From positions 992,001 through 1,056,000 of the forward strand of contig CAJVGD010000006.1 of NCBI GenBank assembly GCA_910890315.1: a DNA stretch of 64,000 nucleotides. Reading direction: 5' to 3'. Numbering within the stretch: position 1 is the first letter of the stretch; every line of letters starts with the position of its first letter. Positions 35,076 to 46,909 of the stretch are shown piece by piece. The notes beneath the pieces are model-generated. The model was not told the DNA's origin. It worked only from the letters and a program-made list of their open reading frames with translations, and made no database searches. Made by a program: the position numbers and the translations under genes. This DNA is from Serendipita indica DSM 11827 (taxonomy: Eukaryota > Basidiomycota > Agaricomycetes > Sebacinales > Serendipitaceae).

Positions 35076-35178
35076 ATGGTGTGCATACGCTGCGGTCTAG
35101 CCGTGGCCAGATTTCTGGCGAATTGCATGAATGGTCATTGGCCGTCGAAAAAGACTTGAACCCGAACTGCCTTGAAAA

Positions 35179-36529
35179 ATGCTCGGCTGCCCGCGCTCGT
35201 CGCCGGCTATGGCGTTGAGGAGGCTTGCCTGCTCACGACCTGGACTTGCTGCTCCCGTTAGATCGTCGCTTGGGGTGTGTTTCCGCTGGCGGTGAATGCC
35301 TACGATCGCCCGTGCTGATACGCCGACTCTTTCCAGGCTCGAATGGCCTCTACATCCTCTTCACAGGCTCAGGTATGTGTATATAATCATCTTTGGCGCT
35401 GCTGTCGTTGACCTTGTCGCTCTGCGTGATTTCCAACATTCGACGCAGGCCTCTTTCCTCACGTCGCGCGCGAGCCTCGTCGCCGTCACATCCTTTACTG
35501 TCGGTACGGTCGCTTGGTACACTCATCTCTACGGAACACTGCCTTTTGTCGGCCAAGTGAGCGCAAACACTCCCGCGGAAGAGGGACTCCACCCGACCGC
35601 GTACCCATGGAGCCACAAAGGCTGGTTTGACACTTTTGATCATGCAAGGTAAATTTTTTCATTCAACTTTACTTCACTCCGGAGGGCGAGCGCACCCTGA
35701 CGCATCACCAGCATTCGACGAGGATTCCAGGTGTACAAGGAAGTGTGTGCTGCATGCCATTCTCTCGACCGTATCGCATGGAGAAATTTGGTCGGTGTCT
35801 CGCACACGGCTTCAGAGGCTAGAGCTATGGCGGAGGAGGTCGAATACCCAGACGGTCCCAATGATCAAGGAGAAATGTTCCAGCGTCCCGGAAAACTCTC
35901 AGACTATCTTCCAGCACCTTATCCCAACGAAGAGGCTGCTAGAGCTAGCAATGCTGGTGCCCTTCCTCCCGACCTCAGCTTGATCATCAAGGCCCGACAC
36001 GGCGGCTGCGTAAGTCGGCCACACCCACGATGTTAACCACCGTAAGACTTACGTTTCGTTGAAAGGACTACATATTTTCACTTCTTACTGGCTATGTTGA
36101 TCCCCCGGCCGGTGTCGAAATTCGAGAGGGTTTGAATTATAACCCATACTTTCCTGGAGGTGCTATCGGCATGGCCCGTGTGCTTTTCGATGGGCTTGTC
36201 GAGTATGACGATGGTAAGGATTTGCGTCCTTGTTGCTTCCCTCGGCAAGCTGACCGCGTTTCACAGGCACTCCTGGCACGACGTCGCAGTATGCCAAAGA
36301 CGTAGTAACTTTCTTGAACTGGGCAGCAGAGCCAGAACACGACGAAAGGAAGAAGATTGGACTGCAGGCCGTGATCCTCATGTCGTCCTTGACACTCCTC
36401 TCGCTCTATGTCAAACGCTTCAAGTGGGGCCCAATAAAGGCGCGGAAGATCGGTTCGTAAACATTAATTGGTGATCTGCAGCGAGCTTACCCCTTGCTAG
36501 TGTACACGCCTCCGAAGCCGAGACACTAG
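35179..36529 (+). CDS. cyt1: Cytochrome c1, haem subunit of respiratory complex III
   Basis: Seven exons, about 325 residues. Exon 1 (ATG 35179) encodes a basic, Arg/Ser/Ala-rich mitochondrial presequence ([20 protein letters not shown]), followed by a tiny exon ([13 protein letters not shown]). Then comes a sorting helix, the c-type haem site VCAACH, the [20 protein letters not shown] block, [10 protein letters not shown], the axial Met region [10 protein letters not shown], and a C-terminal anchor ([19 protein letters not shown]). The stop is at 36527-36529 after a small last exon. It passes electrons from the Rieske protein to cytochrome c on the inner mitochondrial membrane. Confidence 0.94.
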
Positions 36530-36873
36530 ATAGACTGACTGGTAGTGGTGGAACTCTGCATTTCTTTCTTGTAATTAACGGGTGGAATGACCACTGTTCT
36601 CACCTAGGCCTCTCGCGTGCATCACGGAGGATGAATGTATGTACCCCCTGGGAGAACCCTGAATGGACCGATGTCCGTATTCTCAGGTCCAGGCGGGCGC
36701 TGTGCCATCGCTTATGGATGAGTAAAAAATGATCATTCTCGCACCGCTTATATGCGCCCAGCTCTAATCCGCCCTTTGTCCCGTCTTGCCCACCCAGACA
36801 CCAGACGCGTGTTGGACATAGCGGCGCGGCCAGGACCTACAGTGTCAAAGCTTTCTGTTCGTCGATACGACCA
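36530..36873 (+). promoter_or_regulatory. Upstream region of the secreted GH5 gene
   Basis: 344 bases between CYT1 and the GH5 gene. A TATA-like stretch (cttatatgcg) occurs near 36748, about 125 bases before the ATG, consistent with a regulated secreted-protein promoter. No gene is seen. Confidence 0.35.
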
Positions 36874-39254
36874 ATGAAGCTCTCCAGTGCCGTCTTTGCT
36901 GCCTGGCTCACTGCTGTAGGCTTCGCACTTGTGCGAGGATCACATAGCCCGGCGCACACCACGCGAGATGGTGGGGGATCGAAATACGTAACAGTCAATA
37001 ATGGAAAGTTTACGTTGGACGGAAAGTGCGTCGTAATCCACCACCGATACCTTTGGCGCCTTTGCTCAACATTCATCGCTCAAACCACCCTGCAGGCCAT
37101 TTCAGTACATTGGAACATCTGCGTACTGGCTTCAGTTGGTAAGTTTAGCCTCTATTTTTTGTCTTTTCGTCGACTTGGAGCCCTCGCGTCCAAGGCATAG
37201 GTTAGCCCAGCTCCGATGACAAGCTTACTTTGGTATTCAACCTTCCCGCCGATTTGTGTTCACGAGTCATACACATCGGGGGCGTAGCTTATACTGTTCT
37301 TTAGATTGACAATGACGACGACATGTACAAGACTTTGCATGAGATTGTGAGCCGCTTTCCTTGGGCGCTTCGGCCATTTGCTGATATTACTTCTAGGCCA
37401 GCCTCGGTGTCAAAGTCGTCAGGACTTGGGCATTCAACGACGTCTCGGAAATCCCGAGTGAGGGCGTTTGGCTGCGCGTGTTCCACAGCAATGGAACCAT
37501 CGAAATCAACACGGGTGAGAATGGCATCCTACGACTCGACCGAATCGTCAGAGTTGCCAAACAAGTGGGCATTCATATTCTCTTCACTCTCACCAACAAC
37601 TGGTACGCACTTTCGACCGCAGTTCGCTCTTTTCACACCCCTCCACAGGTTCCCCAATGTTTCGAACAACGGCACGACCGCAAAGGACCTGGATGGGAGA
37701 AACTTGCCCAGAAACTACCTCTCTAACGACTATGGCGGAATGGATACATATGTCAAACACTTTTCGCCTAATTCTCAAGTCAAGGACCTCTCTCACGACA
37801 TTTTCTACACGGACAACAAGATGATCGACTCTTTCAAATCTTATGCCGCTACTATTGTTAAACGCTACTCTACAGAGCCTTCCGTGCTCGGTTGGGAGGT
37901 ACAGATTCTCATTTCGGAATTGAGAGGTCCCCAACTAATCGCTTGTACTCTAGATTGCCAATGATCCCCGATGCAGTAGCACGCTGCCGTCCTCGCGGCT
38001 CTGCAAGACGCAGACACTCACCAAATGGACGGCAAACATTGCGCAGACTGTCAAGCAGAATGATCCCAACCATCTCGTTGCAACAGGAGATGCTGGATTC
38101 TACTGCGTAGAGTGCCCGAGGGTGTTTCCGAGGCCGCCTCCGTCGACGCCTCAGCCAAGTCCGCTCCCACCGTCGCAGCCCAATAACCGACGTCGCTCGC
38201 AACCTGATTCACGGCAACCCGTACAATACAACAACAATGTACCTTCTCAGCCTAACTCCAGCCACCAACCCCTTGCGTCGAGAAACGTAAAGGCCCTCTC
38301 ACGAAGAAGGCACTAGCTGCGAGATGCTTGGAGTGGAAGAAGCGAAATTTCCCATCCCAGGACGCCCAACGCCGCGCACCACAGGACCCTCCATCCGAGG
38401 GCGGTGGAAGGCACCAGAGACAAGTCTCACGAAGAGACAATCTAACGGGTTTGGTCCACTCTATGACGGGAGTTATGGTGTTGATACAGAGGATTTGGTC
38501 AACGCGCCCAATGTCGACTTTTCCTCCTTGTAAGCTCACACCGTCTCCCAACACAGTGTCGCTGACGAGTTCATAGCCAATTCTTCCCTGACCAGAACAC
38601 GTATGGTCCGTTGACGGTCGGAAATGCCATAGACTTTAATCAGGTCGTTCAAGCTGGTATCGACTGGATTGAGCAGCACGCGGCAACCGCCAACACGTGA
38701 GCACATGGAAAGATGTAACTTGAAATCGCTCATCGATAGCTCTTAGATACAACAAACCCACCACGCTCAATGGCTTTGGTTTGGTCACCTCTCAGTCTGC
38801 CAACACGTTTGCGCCGTTCAACGCTTCTGGTAGACAAATCCTCCTCGCGAGAAACTGGTACTGACACGGTAATTTAGTCCCTCAATCAAGCCCGATCGGA
38901 ACTACACAAGCTCAACAAGTTAGCGCGTATAACACTTGGATTACATCGGCAGTCAAATCAGGGGTTCAAGGTATTATACAGTATCAAGTAAGGTCGGATT
39001 TGACGAGCATCTGCCTGTTGCTGACATCTCGACAGTGGGGACAAGGCAATATCACGTCCTCTTCGTCGTCGGCCATTACTCACCAGTCCGGAGTCGGCAC
39101 GACGAATAGCACGACGACATCATTCTACTCTCCGAATGATGGGTACGCTGCATACGACAGCGCGGTCAAGAACACTCTTGCAGCCGGTGCCAAACTTATT
39201 GCGTCTCAAAACGGCTCAGGCTCCAACCAAGCACGTGGCTACAACGAACTTTAG
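36874..39254 (+). CDS. Secreted GH5 mannanase-like protein, probably inactive
   Basis: About twelve exons. A signal peptide (MKLSSAVFAAWLTAVGFALV) is followed by the GH5 fold: KPFQYIGTSAYWLQL, DVSEIPSEGVWLRVF, RIVRVAKQVGIHILFTLTNN, GGMDTYVKHF, ATGDAGFYC, GSYGVDTEDLVNAPNVDFSS and GVQGIIQYQWGQGN. This is the layout of fungal endo-1,4-beta-mannanases. The acid/base Glu of the NEP motif is Asp (NDP, codon 37963-37965), and the region of the nucleophile (normally EEFG or similar) reads NGFG (38769-38780), with no Glu. A Pro/Ser/Arg/Asn-rich insertion lies inside the fold at about 38115-38420. It is likely a carbohydrate-binding or regulatory relative rather than a working mannanase. Confidence 0.82.
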
Positions 39255-39414
39255 TATCGATTATCTTCACGTATTTCTCACGCCTTATACATTACGGACA
39301 CCATTTGCAAACCTCGTCTGGTAAGAATGTCAATACGGGCTATGAGTACCATATAATACAATGGTCTGAGAATGAAAATCATGGAGATGAAAGTGATGTG
39401 AGCGTATAGCAGCT

Positions 39415-42195
39415 CTACGCGGCACCAAGTGAGACTTGGCTATGATTCGATGGAGTCTTTTGTGAGTTGCTGTTTGGAAGCGGTTCTCGCCAAGACTGCT
39501 GCTGCTCGTTGGCCTGGCGAATGTACGAGTAGCGGAAGAACTGGTTTAACGACTGTAGAAACTGGAAGCCGACCTACGAAGGTGTCAGCGAGCTCCACCA
39601 TTGATACTCTACGTGACGCACAGGGTAATCGCGAATGACGTTTAAAAGATCTACAGCCATATTGCGAATACTTTCCTGTTGATGAAAGAGACACATGGCT
39701 ATTGGCTGTAGGCCTCCTTGTTGGGGAGGACAGTGAACGAGCATCTGTTCAAGATTCAACAGTGGTCCACATCACGCAAGAATTGCCTGCATACCTCGAC
39801 GACTTGATCATAGTTTTTTATGCTCTTACACATTGTCTCCAAGATCAAGGCCACCTCTCCTTCTGGGACGTTCTTCCCGTTGCGAAGGCGAACAACTTGA
39901 TGTTCCAAGTCAAACCCTTGGATAGGGTTATTTTCTTGCTCTTTCTGAAAATCCTGTAGTACGAATCATGATGGAGTCACAGAATTTCTAGACGACTCAC
40001 TTGAACCCAGTACTCGTAGCTGGGGCTCTTTCTCCATCCCTCGATCCTAGCTGCATTCAAACTAAGCTCTCGTAATCCAGTGAATTCGTCTGCAAATCGA
40101 ATACCACTGCCGAGAGTTGACTGGCCGGTCCGATTATTAAATGTATATTGTGCACACGGATATCCCACGTAGGTGAGACGCAGCGTGTCCTCTTCGTATC
40201 TTGATGCTAGCTGGAGAAACCTGTAAACGTACTCTGCAAAGCGGGCTCGTATGCCGCTTTCTCCGACATGATTTGCGATGGCACCCAGCAACTGCGGACT
40301 TAGTACTCAAAAATAATTGAAATTGAAGCATACCTCTTCGATAAACATTGCATCGTAGGCATCTTGTCGCCCAGCATAATCAATCTTATTCGCCTGTGAC
40401 TGAGGGAGCTGATTTGTACTCCCCATTGCTCCGAACTCATCTTGCGTCGATCTAATACCTTCTGCTTGAGCTATAACCTTCCCGGGGTTGCTCAATGTAG
40501 GAGGTATAGGGAATAGTGAAGGGGCTGGTGCAGGTATCGGAATGTCTGACCGGACCTTGATAACATTAAGGTCGAGATCACAGCAAACGTCCCAGTACGA
40601 GTCTTTTTGTGCAAAAGTGGGTTCAAGGAGCCCGCAATAAAGCCATTGGTCGCTCTGAATGTGGTCAGATGTAACACTTGTGTGGATGGCGGCAACTGAC
40701 TTTTCGCAGGTCTTCTCATAGGTGGCAAGATTGATGTAGGGGTATGCACGCTCTACGAAGCCACGCAGATAACATCCACCTCCAGAGACCATGGCGCAGG
40801 ATGCCAGCACGCAGTTTGACACATCTGCAGCGGATTTCTGCTTTGAGACAAACATGACACGCTTTTGAGTAATAATTGCGTTGAATATGACAATTATGGG
40901 ATGTGTCTGACGTCCGCTAGTGTGGATTTGAGGGTGCAGAGGCCCCTGCACTGTCACCGAATTTGAAGAGAGATATTTGATAAAGGCCGTCAAGGAGAAC
41001 TGACGATATTTTAGAAAGCCGAAGCCAGGCATAACCATACTTACGTCTCCTACTTCCTCCGGGAACGTAGACACTGGGATTTTGATGGGAAGGGGGATGT
41101 TGGCATACTTGATCGTGGTCTCGTAAAAGTGAGTATCACGTTGTTGTATTCGGGATTTGGCAGGGTGACTAGAGTCGGATGGGACTGGCAGGAGGTCCTC
41201 CCGACTCTTGAGCGCGTCAAACGAGCCATTGGACTGCAAGCCAGAAAGCGCGTTGCTTGCCCTTGAACTATCATCTCCAGTCCAGATCACGCCATTACTT
41301 GAGTCATGAGACGCCTCCGATGGTTGTTCTCCACTCGCTGTACTCGTCGTTCGCCGATGGTTTTTGAGTGATGCAGCCGACTGAGAGCGGGATAGTGCTT
41401 GATTCACGACCTCTTTCGAGCCATTGAGCGCCGTGGAGAGCTCAGGCCCTGCGTCGAACACATGAAGGTCACCAGGAATCTCGCGCGACCGACGACGAGA
41501 AAACTTCTCCGAGAAGATGTCCGTGCGATCAGATAGCCGCATAACTAGTCGCTCGTGACGCGTCAATTGGGGAACCATAGAAAGATCGAGAGCGTTTAGG
41601 GTGTCATAAAACTCTTTTACACAAGCTTCTGTCGGATTTTTGTAATACTCGTCCAGTGCAATAAGCATGATTGGCTAAGCAATCTGAGAATGATGTCAAG
41701 CAGTAGAGCGTACCCACCTTGAAGATCTGGAAATAGGGGAGATGCGTGCATATTGCAATGGCCTTTACGACTGCGCCTCTATGGACAATGTCAGAGTCTG
41801 TTATAGTTCACGCATTCGTAGCCTACCTGCGTACTCCCTGATCTGCCTTGTTTCTCACGAGATTAAGGACGTGCAGAATATCCTTTCTCTTTTCTCGTGT
41901 GGGTGATCCAGAAGATTGCTCGTCTTCACCGTACGATACAACTTGCGAGTCTGGTGTTTGATTGAGGAAAAAAACGGTCCAGGCTTCGGATGTGAGGTGG
42001 ACACCGTCTGGAAGCATGGATTCGGCCAGAGTTCTGTCTCGCAATGAGCCATGAGCTCGTCTAGACGTTGATAGCTCACTGTTCATCTGTTCCCGTCGGG
42101 CATGGGTACTGGTGACTGAGCACCGAGCCCGTGTCGATGTCAAAGTCGGCCACAAGCACATATGCGACGTGCGGTCTTGAGTGATTCAACGACAT
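39415..42195 (-). CDS. AFI1/MesA-like polarity protein with SPA (DENN-type) domain
   Basis: About ten exons, roughly 800 residues. It begins MSLNHSRPHVAYVLVADFDI and DTGSVLSHQYPCP, the usual start of Afi1 docking domains, then MLPDGVHLTSEAWTVFFLNQ. The SPA part includes HPIIVIFNAIITQKRVMFVS, CYLRGFVERAYPYINLATYE and the C-terminal FADEFTGLRELSLNA. A Ser-rich linker lies between. In yeast Afi1 binds Arf3 and in Aspergillus MesA stabilises the polarity axis, so a role in hyphal tip growth is plausible. A last exon pair (VGFQFLQSLNQFFRYSYIRQ) ends at 39415. The first exon starts at ATG 42195, 130 bases from RAD3. Confidence 0.82.
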
Positions 42196-42325
42196 GATAA
42201 CGCTTATTTGTGATCCAGCAATAGATCCCGTGTGTTCCTCTTGTCTAGTGTTCCTCGAGGTTCATCACCGGACAGTCAAGGGTCCAAGCTCGGCTTGTTG
42301 AACCTGACCAGCTCCACTACAAACC
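42196..42325. promoter_or_regulatory. Short divergent promoter, AFI1 and RAD3
   Basis: Only 130 bases separate the two start codons, so both genes must share a compact promoter. No site is recognised. Confidence 0.45.
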
Positions 42326-45300
42326 ATGAAGTTTGAGATTGACAATCTTCCGGTACACTGTGCTCTTAGAAGCTACTTGGACACGCTCTTACGCGTCCCA
42401 GGTCGTTTTCCCTTATGACAAGATCTACCCAGGTGGACCTCCTAAACTCGCTGTGTTTTACCCCAAGGTTGATCACGAATAGAACAATACAAGTACATGT
42501 GTGACCTCAAGCGCACCTTAGACGCTTCAGTCGGTTCTCAACGTTCCCGTAAAGACGTTTGCTGATAAAGCACGAGGGCCACTGCGTTCTGGAGATGCCT
42601 TCGGGTACAGGGAAGACGGTTTCTCTGCTTTCTTTGATCGTTTCGTACCAACAGGTGCGTGAATGGTGTTAGTATTGGGATATGAATCTCACCTTGCCAC
42701 AGTTCTTTCCGACAAAACGAAAGCTCATTTACTGTTCTCGCACAGTTCCGGAGATTGAAAAGGCGCTGACTGAACTCAAGCGGTTGATGAAGTATCGAAT
42801 TGAGAGTGCGGAAACAGACGAACAGCGAGAAAAGGAGAGAGCATTCACGGGTCTTGGATTGACGAGTCGAAGGAACCTTTGTCTTCACCCTCAAGTCAGT
42901 ACGGAGAAGAAGGGGCATGTCGTCGATGCCAAATGTCGAGATCTTACATCCGCCGCCGCTTGCGAAAAAGGACGAGCAAATCCAGGCTCTGTTCCCCTGT
43001 GCGATTGGCATGAGGTAGTTTGCGTGACCATATCCGAGCAGTACTAAGCTTTCGCATCCAGGGCTTGAATGATATGGAGCCGGGAAGTCTTGTTCCTCCC
43101 GGAATATGGACGTTGGCAGATCTCATGGAAAGAGGCCGTAGAACGACGACATGTCCGTACTTTACGATCCGGCGAATGGTGCGTTTCCACACTCTGAACA
43201 GCGCGCAGTGGTATTGATGTCATGACAGATGCCATTCGTCGATGTAATCATTTATTCTTTTCACTATCTCCTCGATCCAAAAGTTGCCGAGCAAGTCTCG
43301 AAGGATCTATCGAAGGATGCCATCGTCGTTTTCGACGAAGCGCATAACATTGGTTCGTCCTGACCACCCGTTGAGTGTCTTCATCAACCCGATGCAGACA
43401 ATGTTTGTATCGAGTCGCTCAGTATTGACTTGACGAGACCAATGCTGGACTCCGCCGTCCGAAGTGTCACCAAGCTTGGCGAAAAGGTCGAAGAGTAAGG
43501 CATATGCTACAGTAATAGGAAATTTCTGAACGGGATGACAGAATCAAGCTTACTGATGCTTCCAAACTTCAAGATGAATATGCCAAACTTGTACAAGGTT
43601 TGCAGGATGCGGATGCCGATGATAATGAAGACCCTATTGTCTCGAACCCAGGTAGGAGAGTCATAGAGGCGGGAATTTCACTAATTCAGGAGCATCAAGT
43701 CTTGCCTGAGGATCTCTTGAAGGAGGCAATACCCGGAAACATACGCAAAGCAGAGCATTTCGTTGCGTTCCTCAAGCGCTTCGTAGAATATCTCAAGGTA
43801 AGCGTTCATAATATGCAGTCATATCCCGCTCAACCCCCAGACTCGAATGAGGGTTCTTCACGTTGTCGCGGAGACACCCGCATCATTTCTCCAGCATCTC
43901 AAGGACATCACGTACATTGAGAAGCGACCACTAAGGTTAGTCTTCACTACGCGACGATTCACCAACCTGAATTTCATCAATAGATTCTGCGCTGAAAGAC
44001 TTCAGTCCCTCATACGCACACTGGAATTGACTGGCTTGGACGAATATTACTCTTTACAGAAGGTCGCATCCTTTGCGACGCTTGTCGCAACTTATGAAAA
44101 AGGTACGAAAGGGCGCCTTGCATAAAGTTATTTAGACTGTTATCCAGGCTTCCTACTTATTTTGGAGCCATTTGAGACAGACAATGCTACGGTCCCGAAT
44201 CCGATATTCCATCTCATGTGGGCCCCACCTTGACCTAGCGAACTCCTGCTGATCATGACCAGATGCTTGGATCCCTCATTCGCGATTAAGCCAATTTTCG
44301 AGCGATTCAGTAGCGTGGTCATCACGTCAGGAACCATATCCCCCCTGGACATGTACCCGAAGATGCTTCAATTCACACCCGTTGTGCAAGAGACTTACCC
44401 CATGACGCTTACTCGGAACTGCTTCCTCCCTTTGGTAAAACGTGGTCCGCGTCTTGGTCACTCTCTGGCTGATTCCGACGTCTAGGTAATCACCCGTGGG
44501 AGTGACCAAGTCGCGATAAGCTCGCAATTTGAAGTGCGGAACGATCCCGCTGTAGTGCGAAACTTTGGAAGCATCCTCATTGAGTACAGCAAAATTGTGC
44601 CGGACGGGGTCGTGGCTTTCTTCCCGAGCTACTTGTACATGGAGTCTATTGTGGCTGCTTGGAATGACATGGTAGGCTTGTTACACCCGCTTCATTTCAA
44701 AACGGCGTTGACACGGCTAATAGGGCATCCTCGAGGACGTCTGGAAGCACAAGTTGATATTTGTGGAAACGCCCGATGCCAATGAGACAAGTATCGCATT
44801 GGAAAACTACCGACGGGTACGCGTGTCCTGTATACAGGAACGGTCTAACTCACGACCCTTAGGCGTGCAACAACGGGCGAGGAGCCGTCCTGTTATCTGT
44901 AGCTCGCGGCAAGGTGTCGGAAGGGATCGATTTTGACCACAATTATGGCCGTGCGGTCATCATGTTCGGGTGTGTCCGGCCTCTCCGCGACTAGCCTCCG
45001 TCTCATTGGGTTTTGCAGGGTTCCATACCAATACACAGAGAGCCGAATTCTTAGAGTAGGTACTCTGATCGCAGCGGCACGTGTAGGCCACTGAAAACGC
45101 AAATTAGGCTCGTTTGGAATACTTGCGTGACACTTACCGGATCCGGGAGTCCGAGTTTTTGGGATTCGACGCGATGAGAAACGCGGCACAATGTGTCGGG
45201 CGTGTTCTTAGAGGAAAGACCGATTGGGGACTAATGGTGTTCGCCGACAGGGTCAGTACATTGCTGGCACAGGTGCAAGAAGCAGCTAACCACGTAAGGC

Positions 45301-45641
45301 AGCGCTTTGCTCGATCCGACAAGCGGTCAAAGCTGCCGAAATGGATTAATCAATACATTACGGAGAATGCTTCCAATCTCTCAACGGACATGGCGATTGT
45401 GCTTTCCAAGAGCTTTATGCGGACGATATCGCAAAATACAAATGAAAATCTCCAAACAGGCGTATCCCTCTGGACGTTGGAGGATGTGCTGAAAGAACAG
45501 ATTCGTGCCAAACAATTAGAAGCAGCTGGCCACGAGCCTCCCTCGGTTGCTCGAATGGAGATAGACGATCAGGAGGGATATGACTATGGGGACGGTGGTA
45601 TTCCTGACCATGTCATTGCAGAAGCAGACCTAGAAATCTAA
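42326..45641 (+). CDS. rad3: RAD3/XPD, 5'-3' DNA helicase of TFIIH
   Basis: About eighteen exons. It starts [19 protein letters not shown], then [13 protein letters not shown], Walker [17 protein letters not shown], and [19 protein letters not shown]. The four Fe-S cysteines are visible in NLCLHP, DAKCRD, PLCDWHE and [10 protein letters not shown]. Next are [20 protein letters not shown] with VVFDEAHN (DEAH box), and the motor 2 blocks [50 protein letters not shown] and [20 protein letters not shown]. The acidic C-terminus matches Rad3. It opens DNA in nucleotide excision repair and is part of TFIIH. All key motifs are intact. Confidence 0.96.
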
Positions 45642-45694
45642 TAGGGAACGATTGTAAGCTGGTGATAATCGAGTTGTGCACCCGAGGGGTCTGG

Positions 45695-46067
45695 TTATTT
45701 GTGTTCAGTCTCGACCAGGCGATTCACGGATTGATAGCAGGTCTCGCAGAGATAATCGACTTGAGCAGGAACCATTCGTTGTGTTGGCCTATGGGTCTGG
45801 GTAAGCACGGGCTAGCTAGCGGTGAGCGGCTATAAGCGAAGGGCTCTTACTCAAACATGTGTCTGCACGGTTTTCGGCGACAATCATGGCCATTGCCTGT
45901 GGCATGACTTCGAGAATTTGTGCAATGCCTCGAGCCGCAATCCACTATCGACTCGCCCACTGTGCAAAGGCGTAAGGCAGAGAGGCGACGATGACGCTAT
46001 CGGCCGTACCGTGCGTATAATGTCCGCAGGGGAGGTGATGTTGGGAGAGCGTGACTCGGTAGCACAT
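45695..46067 (-). CDS. Small Cys/His-rich (probable zinc-binding) protein
   Basis: Reconstructed from three exons: 46067-46010, 45959-45851 and 45788-45695, all GT-AG, giving 86 residues. The protein starts MCYRVTLSQHHLPCGHYTHV, continues ESIVDCGSRHCTNSRSH and HDCRRKPCRHMFEPTQRMV, and ends with DYLCETCYQSVNRLVET. The repeated C..H and C..C pairs, including CGHYTH and LCETC, suggest one or two zinc sites. This resembles a group of short basidiomycete proteins without a named function, which I recall only by pattern. Each single frame holds only part of it, so it is easy to miss. Its stop lies 53 bases from the RAD3 stop (convergent). Confidence 0.68.
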
Positions 46068-46909
46068 CCTAACTTGAGACTCGAAGTTAGAGGGGGTGGC
46101 CCAGCGGATGAGACGGAGTTTATAACGAGGGATACGGTGAAACGGTGCGCTTGACAAGCCCTGGATAACTCCGGAATGGACTGCCTAAAGTAGGCTAGTA
46201 CGATTCGGTCCCAATAAACAACTCCAAAGGGGGGCTTCCCTGTCGTTGCACGTTGTTGGAAGCGCTGGAGAGATCGATCTTGCCCTTTGAACGCGGTCTG
46301 GTCGGCACAAAGTTGCCCGACGGACCTTGTGCGACAAGTTTTAGACGTGATCAAAATCAGATAACACCGCTACACAGGTACTCTTTACTCCGTTGCGAGT
46401 GCGCAATAAACCAGCGAGCCTGTCATCGGTAGCTGCGTCGCGGCCGGACTCGCGGTTGAACCGTGCGTTTGGATGGGCACTGACGCCCATTGTTGACGAT
46501 TAATGGGTGGTTTGCGAATAAAGAGTTGAAAGGTTTAGCCGTTCTTGTGGTTAGGATTAACCAAACTTAGTTGAATTGGCGACGCACACCATGCAGCCTG
46601 TGGAGGTATTTGCTTAGCCACCGGGCATCCCAGTTCACAGCTATTGTGGTTGACCCTACTAACCAGACGGCGATTATGACCTGCTGATCCATGCGGCCGG
46701 CCGTGACAAATGGCCTCCTCAGCTCAAACGATAGCTAACCGCGCTTGACGACGGCTTCTTGGCGATGTGGCAATATTATATCGCGTGATGCCATAATACA
46801 TAACTATTAGGGAGGAATGAATGATCCACATGCTCGGTGCAAGCGGAGCGAGGGCAACACAATCAAACGAGGACGGGCCACCTAAGGAAGCGCAACAACG
46901 GGCTCGCTT
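46068..46909. other. Largest gene-free stretch in the window
   Basis: 842 bases between the small Cys/His-rich gene and the GCIP-like gene. It must include the promoter of the small gene and the 3' end of the next. Short inverted repeats are present, for example GGTTA/TAACC near 46549 and GGGC/GCCC near 46476, but nothing long. No tRNA-like element or coding signal is seen. Confidence 0.45.

Noticed and set aside
45884-46354. Minus-strand open frame of 156 residues near the small Cys/His-rich gene
   Set aside because: It partly overlaps that gene in another frame and shows no conserved pattern; the spliced model explains the region better.
46440-46480. tRNA-like words (cggttgaaccg)
   Set aside because: No cloverleaf, A-box or full B-box could be built around them.
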